Shown here: positions 48,901 through 59,819 of the stretch, piece by piece
How positions within the stretch are numbered: the stretch's first letter is position 1
Layout of the letters: each line of letters starts with the position of its first letter
DNA from: Azolla caroliniana
Lineage: Eukaryota > Polypodiophyta
Direction of reading: 5' to 3'
DNA: 64,000 nucleotides
Assembly: GCA_043228905.1 (NCBI GenBank)
Contig: JBHGNT010000015.1
Span: 17,050,001 to 17,114,000 of the forward strand
The notes under the pieces: model-generated
The model's input: only the letters and a program-made list of their open reading frames with translations
Told to the model about the DNA's origin: nothing
Database searches by the model: none
Translations under genes and position numbers: made by a program

Positions 48901-51900
48901 ATGCAAAAAAGCTGGATTTCCCGGATCAAGGGGCAGTCTTCTCAGTGTACTCAAAGCAGCATATTGAAGATTGCTACGTATTGCAGACTGCAACATAATA
49001 AGATAACCATCCCCATTACAGTCACAGAAATATGGAAATATATTATCAAAGCTGAAAGTCATTGAACGCTTGTATTAAAACACATACTTCTTTGTCAACA
49101 GTTTCCCTTCCAAACATTCCTTTTTTCCTCTTCACCTTTCCAGCATCCGACACCTGTCTTGCAAACCAAGCAACTCTCACACTTCCTAGATTACATAATT
49201 GTGGAGCATATAGCCAGTTTAATATATAGTTATGACAAACCTTGTCCAATATGCCAAAAACAATCTCATATAACTTATTCAAAAGATCATCCTCGTTGAT
49301 TGGTGCATATGTAAGTGTCTTTAGCGCTGCAATTCGCCTAGGATGTGCTGAAAGCAAAATGAAATGCATATTTTTGAGCAATAAAAAGAACAGCATTCCA
49401 AAATCTTCTTCAGAACCTAGGATGCACCAAAAGTGATGCTTTATTCCTTGGATACATCAATGCAAGTTGGAGCTTAATAGTAAAAAAAAAAACCATTAGG
49501 GCATCTGGCAGAAACAATTTATTACTTGCAGAGGTATAATGGCTGGGAGGATCTACGAAATCCAGACATCTTTGATGTATTTTTCTAGTTAACAGATACT
49601 GACAATGACAAGGGGATGGAAGTTCGAGTATGCACCAAGAGAAACCCTCTTTCTTTCAAATTGAACTATTAGAAACATTTGTTCAGGAATAGAAACCCTA
49701 ACCCAGCTGCAGGAAGCTAAAACCTCTAAAATGATCTTATATTTAAACTTTCAGGACATCAGATGGAAATGTTAAGTGCAAATTATTAAATAATCTGTGA
49801 GGAAAATGTTTCTGAGCAAAGAAAGGTTTTTGTTGCTTGACATTCTAAATTTTCAAGGTTTTGTCCTAGGAACCAATATGGTTAAAACCTTTTTTATCAG
49901 ACCTACTGAATTAGGAAATGTAGGAAATCTCGATTCTTGTGGTTTTGGTGTTCATAAATCCTCCATCTTGAGGTTTTAGCCTCATGATGAAAAATTTAGT
50001 TGCTGCTGTTTCCTTCTCTATGCCCTGTTCAGAAAATACACTGCCAAACTTCTTTTTACTCATTTTTTGCATCGAGTACTGCCTGAGATGTGCTAATAAC
50101 AAAAGCAACGCATTGACACGTAGCATTTTTCATGACATTGTTTTTCTGTCATTCTGGAGATGTGCTAAGATCAAATGCATTGCTTTGATCATAAACTCCA
50201 TTAATTGAAGCTGAGTGACTTGTAGGTGTTTGTTCCTCCTGAACTCAACATATGAAGCTTTAAAACTAGCCAATCAAGATGATTTATCGCTGAAGAAACA
50301 ACAATATCACCTTCTACATCATCATTAGCTGCCTCCTTTGTCAGTTGCTCTATGATCCTAGGCACAACATCAGCCCTTGTAACTCCTCCGAAGGCGTTGA
50401 GGTCAGCAAGTGCATCCCAATTAGGTGTAGATATCCCGCCACCAGGGGCCGCACCTTGGCTTCCACTATCAGAAAGGATACGGGCAAGATAATAATACAC
50501 ATAGCGCAGCACATGTCTGTCTTCACATTGTTGATGTAACTGTATATCAAATACAAAAATATGGCATGACAGAGACTATCAAAATAGAAATGTCTTACTT
50601 CCATAACCAAACATGTAATACCATAAGTAAGGATGGTGCGAGAGATGGATCGACAGAATTATACACAGCCAGCTTTGGGAAAATTTGATGCAAAAGCTGA
50701 CTTGATGACCCTTTCTGCAAAAATTGAAGTATAATTAGCCCAATCAAAAAAGTCAATACACGAGAAAAGTTATGAATTGAGCTTTATAGACACCTGATCA
50801 GCTGCAGCTGCTAGCTCATGCAGGCTTCTAGCAAGCTGAGAGTAGGATACAGGCTGCAGATTCACACATTAAGTTAGGAACTGAAAACATAATGTCTCTG
50901 AAAGTCTAAAATATTCTGAAAGTCCAAAAACTCCTGGATAACACTCATCGAATATTTAACGTTCATCATGATTTATGGCCACATGCATCCATGTTTCCTG
51001 ACCATATTGTAATTTCAATAATAACAATGAGCTGAAAATATAAACAAAATTAAAGGTTCATTAGGATTTACATCCACATGCATCTATGTCCTCAGTGACC
51101 AAGTCTAGAATTCAAGTAAACATGCATATCTCCATAAGAGCAAGAATACGTTTTAAATTCACAAAAACGTACTAAGGAAGGCTTCAAGCAGAGTTTCAAA
51201 TAGTTACTAGTTGCTATGATCACCAAAACACATACACATTCGAAAATACACTACCTCTACCCCTGAGGATTCTCATGTGGAGAATGATAGAGATATTAAC
51301 AACTTTTAAGTGGCCAAAATGGCCTATAAAAGCAAACAAGAGATTACATCTTAAAATGTTGTCTCATCTTTGAGAAACAACAAACCAAAATAAATGTCAC
51401 AAAGTAAAAAACGTAGAAGTGACTAAAGAGATCCGTTATCTATACATATAAGGTTCTCAAGCCAGATGGATTGTAATTTTTGTCTTCAAAATATCTCTAG
51501 CAGAGGTCTTTTAAGAGGCCAAAATAGTCTATAAGATTGAACAAGAGATTAGATCTTAAACTGATTTTTGTCTTTGAGAACAACAAACTAAAATTAATAT
51601 AACTAACATAGCATACTAAAGAAACTAAATATCTAAGAACTTAAGATTCTCAACTTAAATATGACGAAACTTCTGCCTTCGAAAATAGGATAATACAATT
51701 AGAATATGTGTTATAGACTGAAACTTCTGTCTTCTGACTGAAAAGTAATAAAAAATTTGAGATACTTATACATGTAATAGTTCTAATGACATATCCATAA
51801 GGATGCCATGTTCGGAATGGAGAAAAGAATGATTTGAGCAAGAGATTAGATGTGTAGTTTGAACATAAATAATCACTATCTTGCAGAGATGAGATTGATA

Positions 51901-53875
51901 GTTTTGCCTCACAATACTACTGGTAAAAAGTTATCCTTGTTGATAGCAACCCTTTTCATCACCAAAAACAAAGAAAGTTACTGCAAGCAGTAATAGGTAT
52001 CTTCGTTTGAGCTAATCTGATAGCTTACTAGACTACAATAAACATAATGATGTGGGGACATTTAAGATTTTCTAATAGGTGATATTATAATGGCCCAGCT
52101 TCTAAGAATGAGCACCTCAAATGTGTCAAATAATCATGTGACCCTGCACGCCACAATATACCTTACAACGACCCTCATAATGTGATGGCATCTAAGAACA
52201 GCATGACGGACTCCATGATGTAACTACAAGCATATATCAATCAGCCTCCAATCCAATTAAGAAAAGGTAACAAAAGACTAATGAATCCACAAGCTAAGCC
52301 GGAAGAAGTGTACTATTGTAAGTTAAACAATAACATAATGGCCCGGATTCTAAGAAGGAGCAGCTCAAATGTGTCATATAATCATGTGATCATGGACTCC
52401 ACAATATACCTTGCAGTGTGAATGATCATAATATCATGACATGCAACAACAGTATGACAAACTCTATGATATAAACTAGAAGCATATAGCAGTCAGCATC
52501 TAATCTAACGAGCACAAGGCGAGAAACACCGATGAATTCACAAGCTAAGCTGGAAGATGTGTAATATAGTAAATCAAACGAACAAAAAATAGCATTAGTG
52601 TTAACATCTACTGTTAAAACTCATTATCATCCAAAATGTTTAGGACACCTCGAAGCTCAAAGACCGTCACTTTGCAAGCTCCAATTTCCTCAGAAAAAAG
52701 TAGCATTGACCTGCTTGAAATAATTTTGCTCCTCAAAGTGTTTATTTACACAAAAGTAGAATCTTTATAGTCTTTTTTCACTTGTCCTCAAGAAAACAAG
52801 TAGAGGATTTCCTGCCTCCTTGCAAGTTTATGTACTATCCTTTAAAACCAACCATCTACCCAATCAATATTACATTGCTACTTATTTTAGCATGTCCTAG
52901 TGTTTGTGCCATGCTAATCCCCAATGTCTTTATGATAAAACCTGTGAGTTCTTCTAGCAACCCACAACAATAATCTCCAGCCTACATTGTTAAAGCAGTT
53001 CTTCGAAAATAACTGGCAGGCATACAGCATTCCCCAACTTTTTATATAGTCACCTACATAGATTAGTACAGTATTTCACACTCAATGCATGCCACGTTGT
53101 CATATCTTCACACTCAATATGTGATGTTACACACTAGAAACAGACACTTACATTGAACAAAATTGGTGGAAGTTTGTAAAAATATACACTACCACTAAAT
53201 TGCATTGTTTTAATGAACAATGATTCTTTTCTCACTTTGAAAAAATTGCCTACAAAATATGTTGCATCCAACAATTGAAAGGAAAATACAGCAGTGTGAG
53301 TTTAGTCTTGATATCCAATAGCACACTTTTAGTTAGCACATATTATACAAATTCTGCAGATGGAATGGTACAATTTTTCAGCTATTATTTATCTCGTGCA
53401 ATTATACCATTTTGGATATATATGTCTAATGAAAATCATAACATTTTCCACGAAGATATTTCTCTTCTTTACAATTGGTACCCAATACTGAAAATGCAGC
53501 TTCTACACTATGTGTAGATTCATTATTAGCAATTATATCAAAATTTCTGATATGATGTATTGATAAAATTCAAATGTGATAATTCACGTTTCGACAACAA
53601 AAAAGGGAGCATCAAAGGAGCACCTTTTTCTTCTTTGTAATAGGCACAAGACTATTTTTCACAGGGGCGAGAAGCCGAGCAGGAGATAATGAATCAGCCG
53701 ACAAAGAAGAAGCAGGAGATGGCTTCTTCGATCCTTTATTAGACTGGTCAGTTACACCTTTACCTAGCGCAGGGAGACTCGAAGAAGAATTAGTAGCTGT
53801 AGTAGCGAGAGGATTCGGATCCGAAGTGATGAGATCCATGAGAGTCATGCTCCCTGATTCTTGATTGTTCGCCAT
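39956..53875 (-). CDS. TASH3: TASH3, SH3-domain subunit of the TPLATE complex, 26 exons
   Basis: TASH3 belongs to the plant TPLATE complex, which acts with AP-2 in clathrin-mediated endocytosis at the plasma membrane. Exons in transcript order: 53624-53875, 50794-50853, 50622-50714, 50311-50539, 49241-49347, 49088-49153, 48887-48987, 48646-48740, 48509-48529, 48328-48423, 48125-48245, 47722-47910, 47441-47649, 46012-46283, 45819-45920, 43367-43543, 43040-43228, 42730-42968, 42500-42646, 41719-41923, 41452-41580, 41234-41371, 40955-41041, 40240-40407, 40116-40175, 39956-40027. All junctions are GT-AG and in phase, giving 1207 residues, close to the Arabidopsis protein as I recall it. The N-terminus begins M-A-N-N-Q-E-S and includes T-L-M-D-L-I-T. 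A helical solenoid makes up the middle. The C-terminal SH3 domain (about 1151-1207) starts at A-L-Y-D-F. Exon 13 ends at a weaker GTTACA donor. Confidence 0.93.
45075..45340 (+). mobile_element. RTE-like LINE fragment in TASH3 intron 15
   Basis: This matches 34610-34830 over the LINE C-terminal region (TGAATACCTCTAGAAGAAAG and GAGTGGAATC are shared). It is antisense to TASH3. Confidence 0.65.
46440..47170 (+). mobile_element. RTE-like LINE 3' end in TASH3 intron 13
   Basis: It is closely similar to 34760-35490: AATAAGAGGGAGATA, GTAATGGAATATGAG, CACGTAGGCCCCAGCC, then TTGGCCTCTTAAAAGA and a TTTCTTTCTC tail. It is 5'-truncated and antisense to TASH3. It is better preserved than the intergenic copies. 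Confidence 0.75.
47955..48127. repeat. Three 58-bp tandem repeats at the exon 11 splice donor of TASH3
   Basis: Three 58-bp units (starting about 47955, 48014 and 48072) with core ACAAACAGAAACTTCTTTAA. The unit next to the exon carries the real donor (GT at 48124/48123). The other two carry equivalent AG|GTATGA and AG|GTAGGA sites at 48066/48065 and 48008/48007. Confidence 0.9.
51290..51660 (-). mobile_element. Two LINE 3'-end fragments in TASH3 intron 1
   Basis: On the minus strand the GTTGTTTCTCAAAGATGAGA and GGCCATTTTGGCC-like words of the RTE-like 3' UTR occur twice, at about 51300-51500 and 51510-51660. They are in the same orientation as TASH3 and strongly 5'-truncated. Confidence 0.6.
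52088..52575. repeat. Degenerate 248-bp tandem duplication in TASH3 intron 1
   Basis: Units at 52088-52335 and 52336-52575 share TAATGGCCC, TTCTAAGAA, CTCAAATGTGTCA, CACAATATACCTT and CACAAGCTAAGC, with many substitutions. This is an old duplication with no coding sense. Confidence 0.75.
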
Positions 53876-54492
53876 AGCTTTCTTCCTTTTAATAATGACG
53901 GAGTTTTAGATCCAACCTCTTTCTGATGTTCTAGAAGAGGGGGGGAAGCATTTCTTTCAGATTCTTTCTGCTGATCTTCAGGATTTCTTCTCTCCTTTTC
54001 TTCTGATTCCGGTGTCTTGAAAACAGCCTACGGATCTAAGGATTTCTGCATTTAGGGAAGAAACTCGGCCATGGATCCAGAGCTACACCTGCTATGGAGA
54101 AGGAGAAGAGGTGCATAGAGAAGCACAGCTTGAGGAGGCATGGAGTTCTCCCAGTTTCCCTTAATTCTCTGAAATGCCCCTCCTGCCCCTAAAATCATAT
54201 TTTCTGAAATTCCCCAAAATACCCCTATGGACTTCTTCTTCTTCTTCTTCTTCTTTTAGTTAGTGTAGTAGTGGAGCTAAAATGTTTGTTGAGGAGCAGG
54301 AACCCCACACCTTCCTCTTCGTGGAGCTCTGCCAACTACCATTCAAGACCCTCACCCTGTAATCTCCCGTATATATCTTCATCTAGATATTTCTTGTTCC
54401 ACTCTCGGTTTAGTTGTAAAACCTTACTAACCATCCGATTTACACAATTTTTGTTGTTTTTCCCACCCTAGATTTTTCAGATTCGTAGTTCC
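53876..54492. other. TASH3 promoter and 5' UTR region
   Basis: This region lies directly upstream of the TASH3 start codon. It contains a (CTT)n tract at about 54232-54254. No further gene is supported. Confidence 0.5.
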
Positions 54493-54810
54493 GGCCTTGA
54501 ATGCGAGATTAGCACTAATCTTTTGCACTAGCCACCAAATCTCCCCCTCATTGGTGCCTTTTCAAATTCTCGCGCCAAAAACTGAAAACCTTTTCAGGAA
54601 GCCCAATATTCATGTAAAAGGAGCCTTCGACTCAAGCAAGCCTTTGACTCTGGCCTTGAATGCGAGATTAGCACTAATCTTTTGCACTAGCCACCAAATC
54701 TCCCCCTCATTGGTGCCTTTTCAAATTCTCGCGCCAAAAATTGAAAACCTTTTTAGGAAGCCCAATATTCATGTAAAAGGAGCCTTCGACTCAAGCAAGC
54801 CTTTGACTCC
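54493..54810. repeat. 159-bp tandem duplication next to a Copia LTR
   Basis: Units 54493-54651 and 54652-54810 are nearly identical; they begin GGCCTTGAATGCGAGATTAG and end GCAAGCCTTTGACTC. The second unit ends about 30 bp before the proposed LTR boundary. Confidence 0.9.
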
Positions 54811-54842
54811 AATGAGTCTTCAACTTGTAAAAACAAATAGCG

Positions 54843-55241
54843 TGCGGAAGCAATAAAAACAGAAAACAGAGAACAAAGAATAGGTTTAATGGAGAGCTTA
54901 ACAGTACGTGGAAGAGACAGAGAGAGAGAGAGAAACAAGAATCTCTATTCAAAAATTATATCAACACTCTGTACATCGTATGTGTTCAGCGAACACTTTT
55001 ATACAAGTCCATACGGACTGACAGAAGTACAGTGTACTTCAATGCTCACTCAAGCGTCTGACACTAACTACGAGAGTAATAACTCCCTAGTATTCTAGTT
55101 GCTACTAGGCTTTCGGTTACTGATGGATCCGGCTAACCGGCTCTTTTGCTCACCGGGTGCTCACCGGCTCACCGATCCGTCTCGCTCATCGGCTTAGGCT
55201 TATCCAGCCGATCCGGCTCCAATTGAGCTTGCCGCTCAACA
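54843..55241 (-). repeat. LTR of the Copia derivative
   Basis: On the minus strand it starts TGTTGAGCGG directly after the polypurine tract and ends at TTCCGCA, about 399 bp. The outer boundary is inferred from the TG/CA rule, since no second LTR is in the window. Confidence 0.65.
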
Positions 55242-55266
55242 CTCCCCCCTCAAGCTCAACTTGAGG

Positions 55267-55803
55267 TCAGGTCGTAGTGTCAACGTCTATGGCAACCGGT
55301 CCTTCTGCCCGGCTCCTTCTGGCGTCACTCCGCCTTGCTCGCGCTCCTCGTCCGGTCCAGTTCTGTTTGCCGCGACCCCTCTTGTTCTGTGCACCTCGAC
55401 CTCCTCGGTCGGCTTGTCTGCTCAACAGGCCCAACACGCTGCTGCGACTTTGGTGCGTGCCGATTCGCCGATTCCTTCGTGTTGGCGTCGACTTTCGCTG
55501 CCTTCTCGTCCTCTTGGCCTTGAATTGATCCGGTTCTTCTGAATTTGTCTGTTGAACCGAATCGGTTGCTCCCGATTCATCTTTTGGTTCCAGGCCCTTC
55601 ACCACATCGGACCATGTCCGAGTCTTGGCCTTCTTCTTTCGATCGGCTCTGTCCTTCTTGACTCTGCCGCCGCTGCCGCTTGTTCCGACGTGTTCGGATG
55701 TGTCGACTTCCTTTGTTGACTTGACTCCTTTCTTCTTCTTGACTCTCCCTTCGTCGGTTCTTCCCTCACCGGCACAATCGGTAGTCTCTTTGCCTTTGCC
55801 CAT
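55267..55803 (-). CDS. Lys/Arg-rich ORF at the 3' end of the Copia derivative; function unknown
   Basis: This 178-codon frame sits between the truncated reverse transcriptase start and the polypurine tract, where reverse transcriptase and RNase H should be. It is very basic (runs such as K-K-K-K and R-R-Q-R-K) with a C-terminal Arg/Gly/Ala-rich tail, and contains T-W-S-D-V-V-K-G. It starts inside the preceding frame at M-G-K-G-K. I do not recognise a family. It could be a filler sequence captured with the deletion, or simply biased non-coding DNA with an open frame. Confidence 0.35.
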   Translation of the reverse strand: MGKGKETTDCAGEGRTDEGRVKKKKGVKSTKEVDTSEHVGTSGSGGRVKKDRADRKKKAKTRTWSDVVKGLEPKDESGATDSVQQTNSEEPDQFKAKRTRRQRKSTPTRRNRRIGTHQSRSSVLGLLSRQADRGGRGAQNKRGRGKQNWTGRGARARRSDARRSRAEGPVAIDVDTTT

Positions 55804-55805
55804 TC

Positions 55806-56735
55806 CAGTGTCTTTTCGTTGGCATCAAGTGCCCGCATCTCTTCTTCCATAGCGGCATGCCAATGTGCGTCCTTTGCCGCTTCTGCATAGCTCTCCGGCT
55901 CACGCACTTCCGCCACCTTGGTCATGTATGCATAGTGATGCGCCATGTACTCATTGTACCCGTACCGCTTAACAGGTTCCTTCTGGCGGGTTGATCGGCG
56001 TAACCCACCGTTACTCGGTTTGAGGCCCTTCTTGGCCGGTTCGGTCTTCGGTGCCGAAGAACCATCATTTTCCTTTCTGGAGTCGGATCCACTCTGATTC
56101 GACTCATCATTACCGGTTTCATAATTCGGCATCTTCTTCTTCCCCTTCTCTTTGCGCGTGAACCGACTCCTCGGTTCCTTGCGTGGGGAGAGCATGAACA
56201 GAGTCTTCACTACTCGCCGGTTCTTCTTCTGGCTGGTCGGATTGACCCAGTCTCTCGTTCGGCCCACTCAACCGAAACGATTCCGGACTCTCTTCTTGAG
56301 TCTCGGAACTTCATCATCTTCTAGCTGGACCGGTTCAGGCTCACTAGCCTCATCCTCCGGTATCGGGTCGGGGTCAGAAGTCGGAGCTGGTAAGGCATAC
56401 CATGATGCCATCTCATCAAACTCAACATCACGGCTAACTCGGACCTACTTCGTTCGGGGGTTATAACACTTATACCCCTTTTGCTCATGTGAGTAGCCGA
56501 CGAGGATGCACTTCTCTGATTTTGCATCCAGCTTCCTCCGCTTCTCATCCGACACATGCACATATGCTATGCTGCCGAAAATCCGAAGGTGTCTCAAATT
56601 CAACTTGTGCCCGAAATACAGCTCATGCGCGAACACCTTGTCACCGATCCGGTTTTGGATGTAGACGGTAGTCCAGACCGCCTCCGCCCAGTAAAAATGG
56701 GGCATGCTCTTTTCTTCCAGCATTGCCCTTGCCGC
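55806..56735 (-). pseudogene. Copia integrase C-terminus and start of reverse transcriptase, with stops
   Basis: On the minus strand integrase residues F-Y-W-A-E-A-V and I-F-G-S-I-A-Y-V-H-V are clear, followed by K-C-I-L-V-G-Y. Two in-frame stops follow, TAG at 56445-56447 and a TGA near 56268. The linker then shows R-R-S-T-R-Q-K-E-P and A-M-E-E-E-M before the pol homology ends near 55830. Confidence 0.85.
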
Positions 56736-57222
56736 TGTTGTCCATAGGCCAAAAATATAAATTAGTTAAATATAATACGCTGGTAGGTAAGGCGAGTAGG
56801 TAAGGTAGAGTTAGGTAAACGCCGAGTTTCGAGCCTCACAGTCAGCCGATCGCTTGGCTCTGTATGAAGAAAAAGTATATAAACCGAGGTCTGCGTACCT
56901 CGGCAGGAGAGAGATATCTAGAGCCTAGGCGAGGTCGTTTTATAGTTATAAGAGCTTGTAAGGTCACCAGCTGTGGGCCGTGTTTTTTTGTAATCATCGA
57001 TAACTGTTTGCAGGAATACATATCTAGTAGCTCTTGTTGTTTTCATCTGTGTGCCGTCGTTTCTAAGGTCTCAACTACGTATACGACCTGGGCTCTATTC
57101 CGGGTATGCTCTCCGTTTTCTTCCCCTAACGACGCCTCCGTGCACAAGTCTTCACGTTACACTTCCCTTGATACCGATAGCTTGTAGGCATATCAAAGGT
57201 GTTTCCAACAGAACGGTTAACA
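56736..57222 (+). repeat. 5' LTR of the Gypsy element
   Basis: It runs from TGTTGTCCAT (or the TG at 56739) to GGTTAACA, about 487 bp. The left boundary is set by where Copia integrase homology stops. TATATAAA at 56876-56883 is a good TATA box. The sequence after the LTR (CAATTTGGCACACCC) is where the primer site should lie, but I do not recognise the tRNA. Confidence 0.7.
56876..56903 (+). promoter_or_regulatory. TATA box and adjacent hairpin in the Gypsy LTR
   Basis: TATATAAA at 56876-56883 is followed directly by a perfect 7-bp stem, CCGAGGT/ACCTCGG, with a 6-nt loop (56884-56903), just upstream of where transcription would start. Confidence 0.55.
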
Positions 57223-57544
57223 CAATTTGGCACACCCGATTACAGCTGTGAGATCACAGCGAACTACGTTGAAGACAACCTTCAGCCGCCATTACGGCGC
57301 CCAATCGCACCAAGCGGTCTCGCCCATCTGGCCGACGCCTTGAGCCAGTCGAAGGAACTTCTGACTCGGAGGTCACGAACCAGTCTTTCCAAGAAATATC
57401 GGAGGCTCACCGGTTGCAATCCTCGCCACCTGCTACTCGGTCGCGAGTTGAGTCCACACCAACCTCTCCACCAAGCCCTCCAGAGGTCACCCACCCTGAC
57501 CCTAACCTTTTCCGGTTTTACCGGAAGACCCCGAATTCGATACC

Positions 57545-58760
57545 ATGTCGTATCCTTACCCACGATACATCGACAGCCTGGACGCAGAGTCGCACATCCG
57601 TGCCTTCGTGTCCACCTGGCAGGCCAACCACAACGACTCTCGCCTACCGAAATCGAGGCCAACTACGTGATGGTATTCTTGCCTCGACGCAGGGGAGTTT
57701 GTCACCTTCCACGACGTTCACACGCAGTTCCTAGAACTGTTCCATCGCAAGGTGCCCAAACGAGAATTGCTCCGACAGTTCTTTTCCATGCGACAAGAAC
57801 CGCACGAGACGGTTGCACAGTTCACGATCTAGTTCCGGGATCTCTACAGACAAGTGGCCGACGATGTCTCTGCACAACACATTCCGGACGCATTCCTGTC
57901 CAGCTTACGGGAGCCTCTACGGATGACTCTCGCACTTACTAATTTTGCCAACCAAACAATCGAGCAAGTCATAGCGCGCGTCCTCGCCCTTGATTGGACT
58001 CAGCAAAACACGACTTTCTCTATGAGTTCATTGCAAAGCGCCCTTCCCCATGAGGACAATCGCTTCCGCCAAGCCCTTCAATGCACAGTTTGCTCGGGAT
58101 CGGGCCATCTGGCCCTCGAATGTCCTCACTAGCCATAGTGTCCGATCTGCCAGTCCCGATCTCACACTGTCGAGCAATGTGAATACAATATGCTCAACCG
58201 CACAACGACGGCCCCGGTTCGCCAGATCGAGCCCAGGGATACATACTCTTGTCAGGACAAGCGACAATCCTACCGGAACCAGGATAACCAACAATCTCGA
58301 TCGCCGGATAGACGGCGCCGTGAGGACGACTACCGTCGGGACGACGACCGTTACCGAAATGACAACCGACGGAGATCGGACGACCGCCGTGATCGCTATC
58401 ACGATGGCCAGTATCGGGCAAACGACGATTATGATCGGAATGAAGATGATCGGGATGACCAATACGATCAGAGAAATTCCTGTAATGATCGGCGCAACTC
58501 TCACCGAGGATCTCGCAACAACAGAAGGAATAACAACAACCGTCGACGGGACCCCCCGCAAAATGAACCGCGCAGCTCAAACGCGCCTTGGACCAACCCA
58601 CCAACACATGAGGCCAGGAATCAACCGCACCCCCCCCCACACACACAGATTGGGCTGGTACCAGCAACTCGGCTGTCGTTACCTGGTTCAAGTGCAATCA
58701 ACCTAGTCACTACGCTACACAATGCCCAACAACAGACCGCGGAAAGGCTCCTGCCGTGAA
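57545..58760 (+). pseudogene. Gypsy gag with zinc knuckles, broken
   Basis: A plant retrotransposon gag is recognisable: H-I-R-A-F-V-S-T-W-Q near 57590, L-F-H-R-K-V near 57735 and L-R-E-P-L-R near 57910. The knuckles are C-T-V-C-x4-H-x4-C near 58085-58127 and C-P-I-C-x4-H-x4-C near 58140-58182; a third, degenerate one appears near 58690-58730 in another frame. Between knuckles two and three lies an Arg/Asp-rich stretch of more than 100 residues. Breaks: a frameshift near 57650, TAG at 57830-57832, TAG at 58130-58132 and TAG at 58136-58138. Confidence 0.8.
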
Positions 58761-58860
58761 TAGTATTATGGCTGACGTGCAAAACGTCACAACACGCAGT
58801 AAAGCCCAGGCTACCCCATGGCAAGTACAAGATGAAGTCCGGTAAGCAGCCAAAGAATGG

Positions 58861-59754
58861 ATGGATACAGCCAACAAAAACAATGTGGTGCGGATGCAAA
58901 CAGAAATGGGAGACGCGACCATCGAACCAACACAGTCCTCAGCACCATCCACGTCGACAGAAGATGACCAGTTGTGGGATGCCCTTACTAGTTCCAGGAT
59001 CTCCTTGCCTCTACATAAACTCTTACCACTCATGTCGCGTTTTTGGGACACCTTGGCTACACTCACGGCCAACACCCATTCCACCGCGCCACCTGTGCAC
59101 CTGACTGAGCTAGGAACGGGTCCACCCCTCATGGATGCGCAGAATCCAGCCATAAAAATTATGATTAAAGGAAGGGACCTGCATGGGTGCATAATCGACG
59201 GCGACTCTGGCGTGAATGTCATCAGCGAGGCTACCTGTCATAAACTCGGCTTGAATCAATGGGAACCTTGCCCCTTTTGGCTTCGGATGGCCGACACACG
59301 ATCGGTTCGCCCCATCGGATTAATCTGCCACCTCGACTTTACTCTAGGAGGCCACATGTTCACTATCTCGGCCGTTGTATTACGACTCGAAGCATAGGGG
59401 GCTTACCCAATGTTACTGGGCAAACCATGGTCGTGCACAACAAATATCAAACAACATTGGCAGCGCAACATGATCTCGTTTCGCCGAGGAAAGACCAAGG
59501 TCTGGATCATAACCGAAGAACGCGTAACCACGCCCAACACCTCGCCGTTATATGCGGAAGGGGTGCACATGGTCGACGGGTTAGCCGATGACAAGGTGGA
59601 TGACTTCCTAGAAGATCATCCCACTATCATACCTCTCTTCGAAATCGACGCCATGACGGCCGTCGGCACACCTCTAGATGAGGAGGTCACTGTGAATACA
59701 CCTCCCCATGAGGAGCCCGATCCCACCACCATCGCAGAATTACGACACGTTTAG
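58861..59754 (+). pseudogene. Gypsy protease region
   Basis: The aspartic protease motif appears as I-I-D-G-D-S-G-V-N near 59195, followed by V-I-S-E and A-Y-P-M-L-L-G-K-P-W near 59400. A TAG at 59395-59397 interrupts the frame just before that motif, and the frame then runs to a stop at 59752-59754. It cleaves the polyprotein in functional relatives. Confidence 0.8.
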
Positions 59755-59819
59755 GACGCTTTTGAACGCGAACTCGCCATCTCCTAAAGAGTGAAGGCAT
59801 CAACGCTCGAAACAGTGAA

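Larger units (their letters stand above)
54843..56735 (-). mobile_element. Copia derivative lacking most reverse transcriptase and RNase H, interrupted by Gypsy
   Basis: This minus-strand element is cut at its upstream side by the Gypsy LTR at 56736. What remains is the end of integrase, a linker, the very start of the reverse transcriptase region (residues like E-P-E-S-Y-A-E-A-A), then a basic frame at 55267-55803, a polypurine tract (GAGGGGGGAG at about 55242-55251) and one LTR. The Y-V-D-D region and RNase H are absent. The integrase part has TAG at 56445-56447. The missing half may lie beyond the Gypsy element. Confidence 0.8.

Noticed and set aside
55261-55542. Forward-strand frames over the Copia derivative
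   Set aside because: They are shadows of the minus-strand basic frame and the LTR/polypurine region.
57199-57942. 247-codon frame at the start of the Gypsy internal region
   Set aside because: Gag homology lies mostly in another frame. This frame matches gag only for a short stretch after a frameshift.
58028-58561. Antisense frame of 177 codons rich in Val/Ile
   Set aside because: It mirrors the Arg/Asp-rich gag segment on the other strand and has no independent support.
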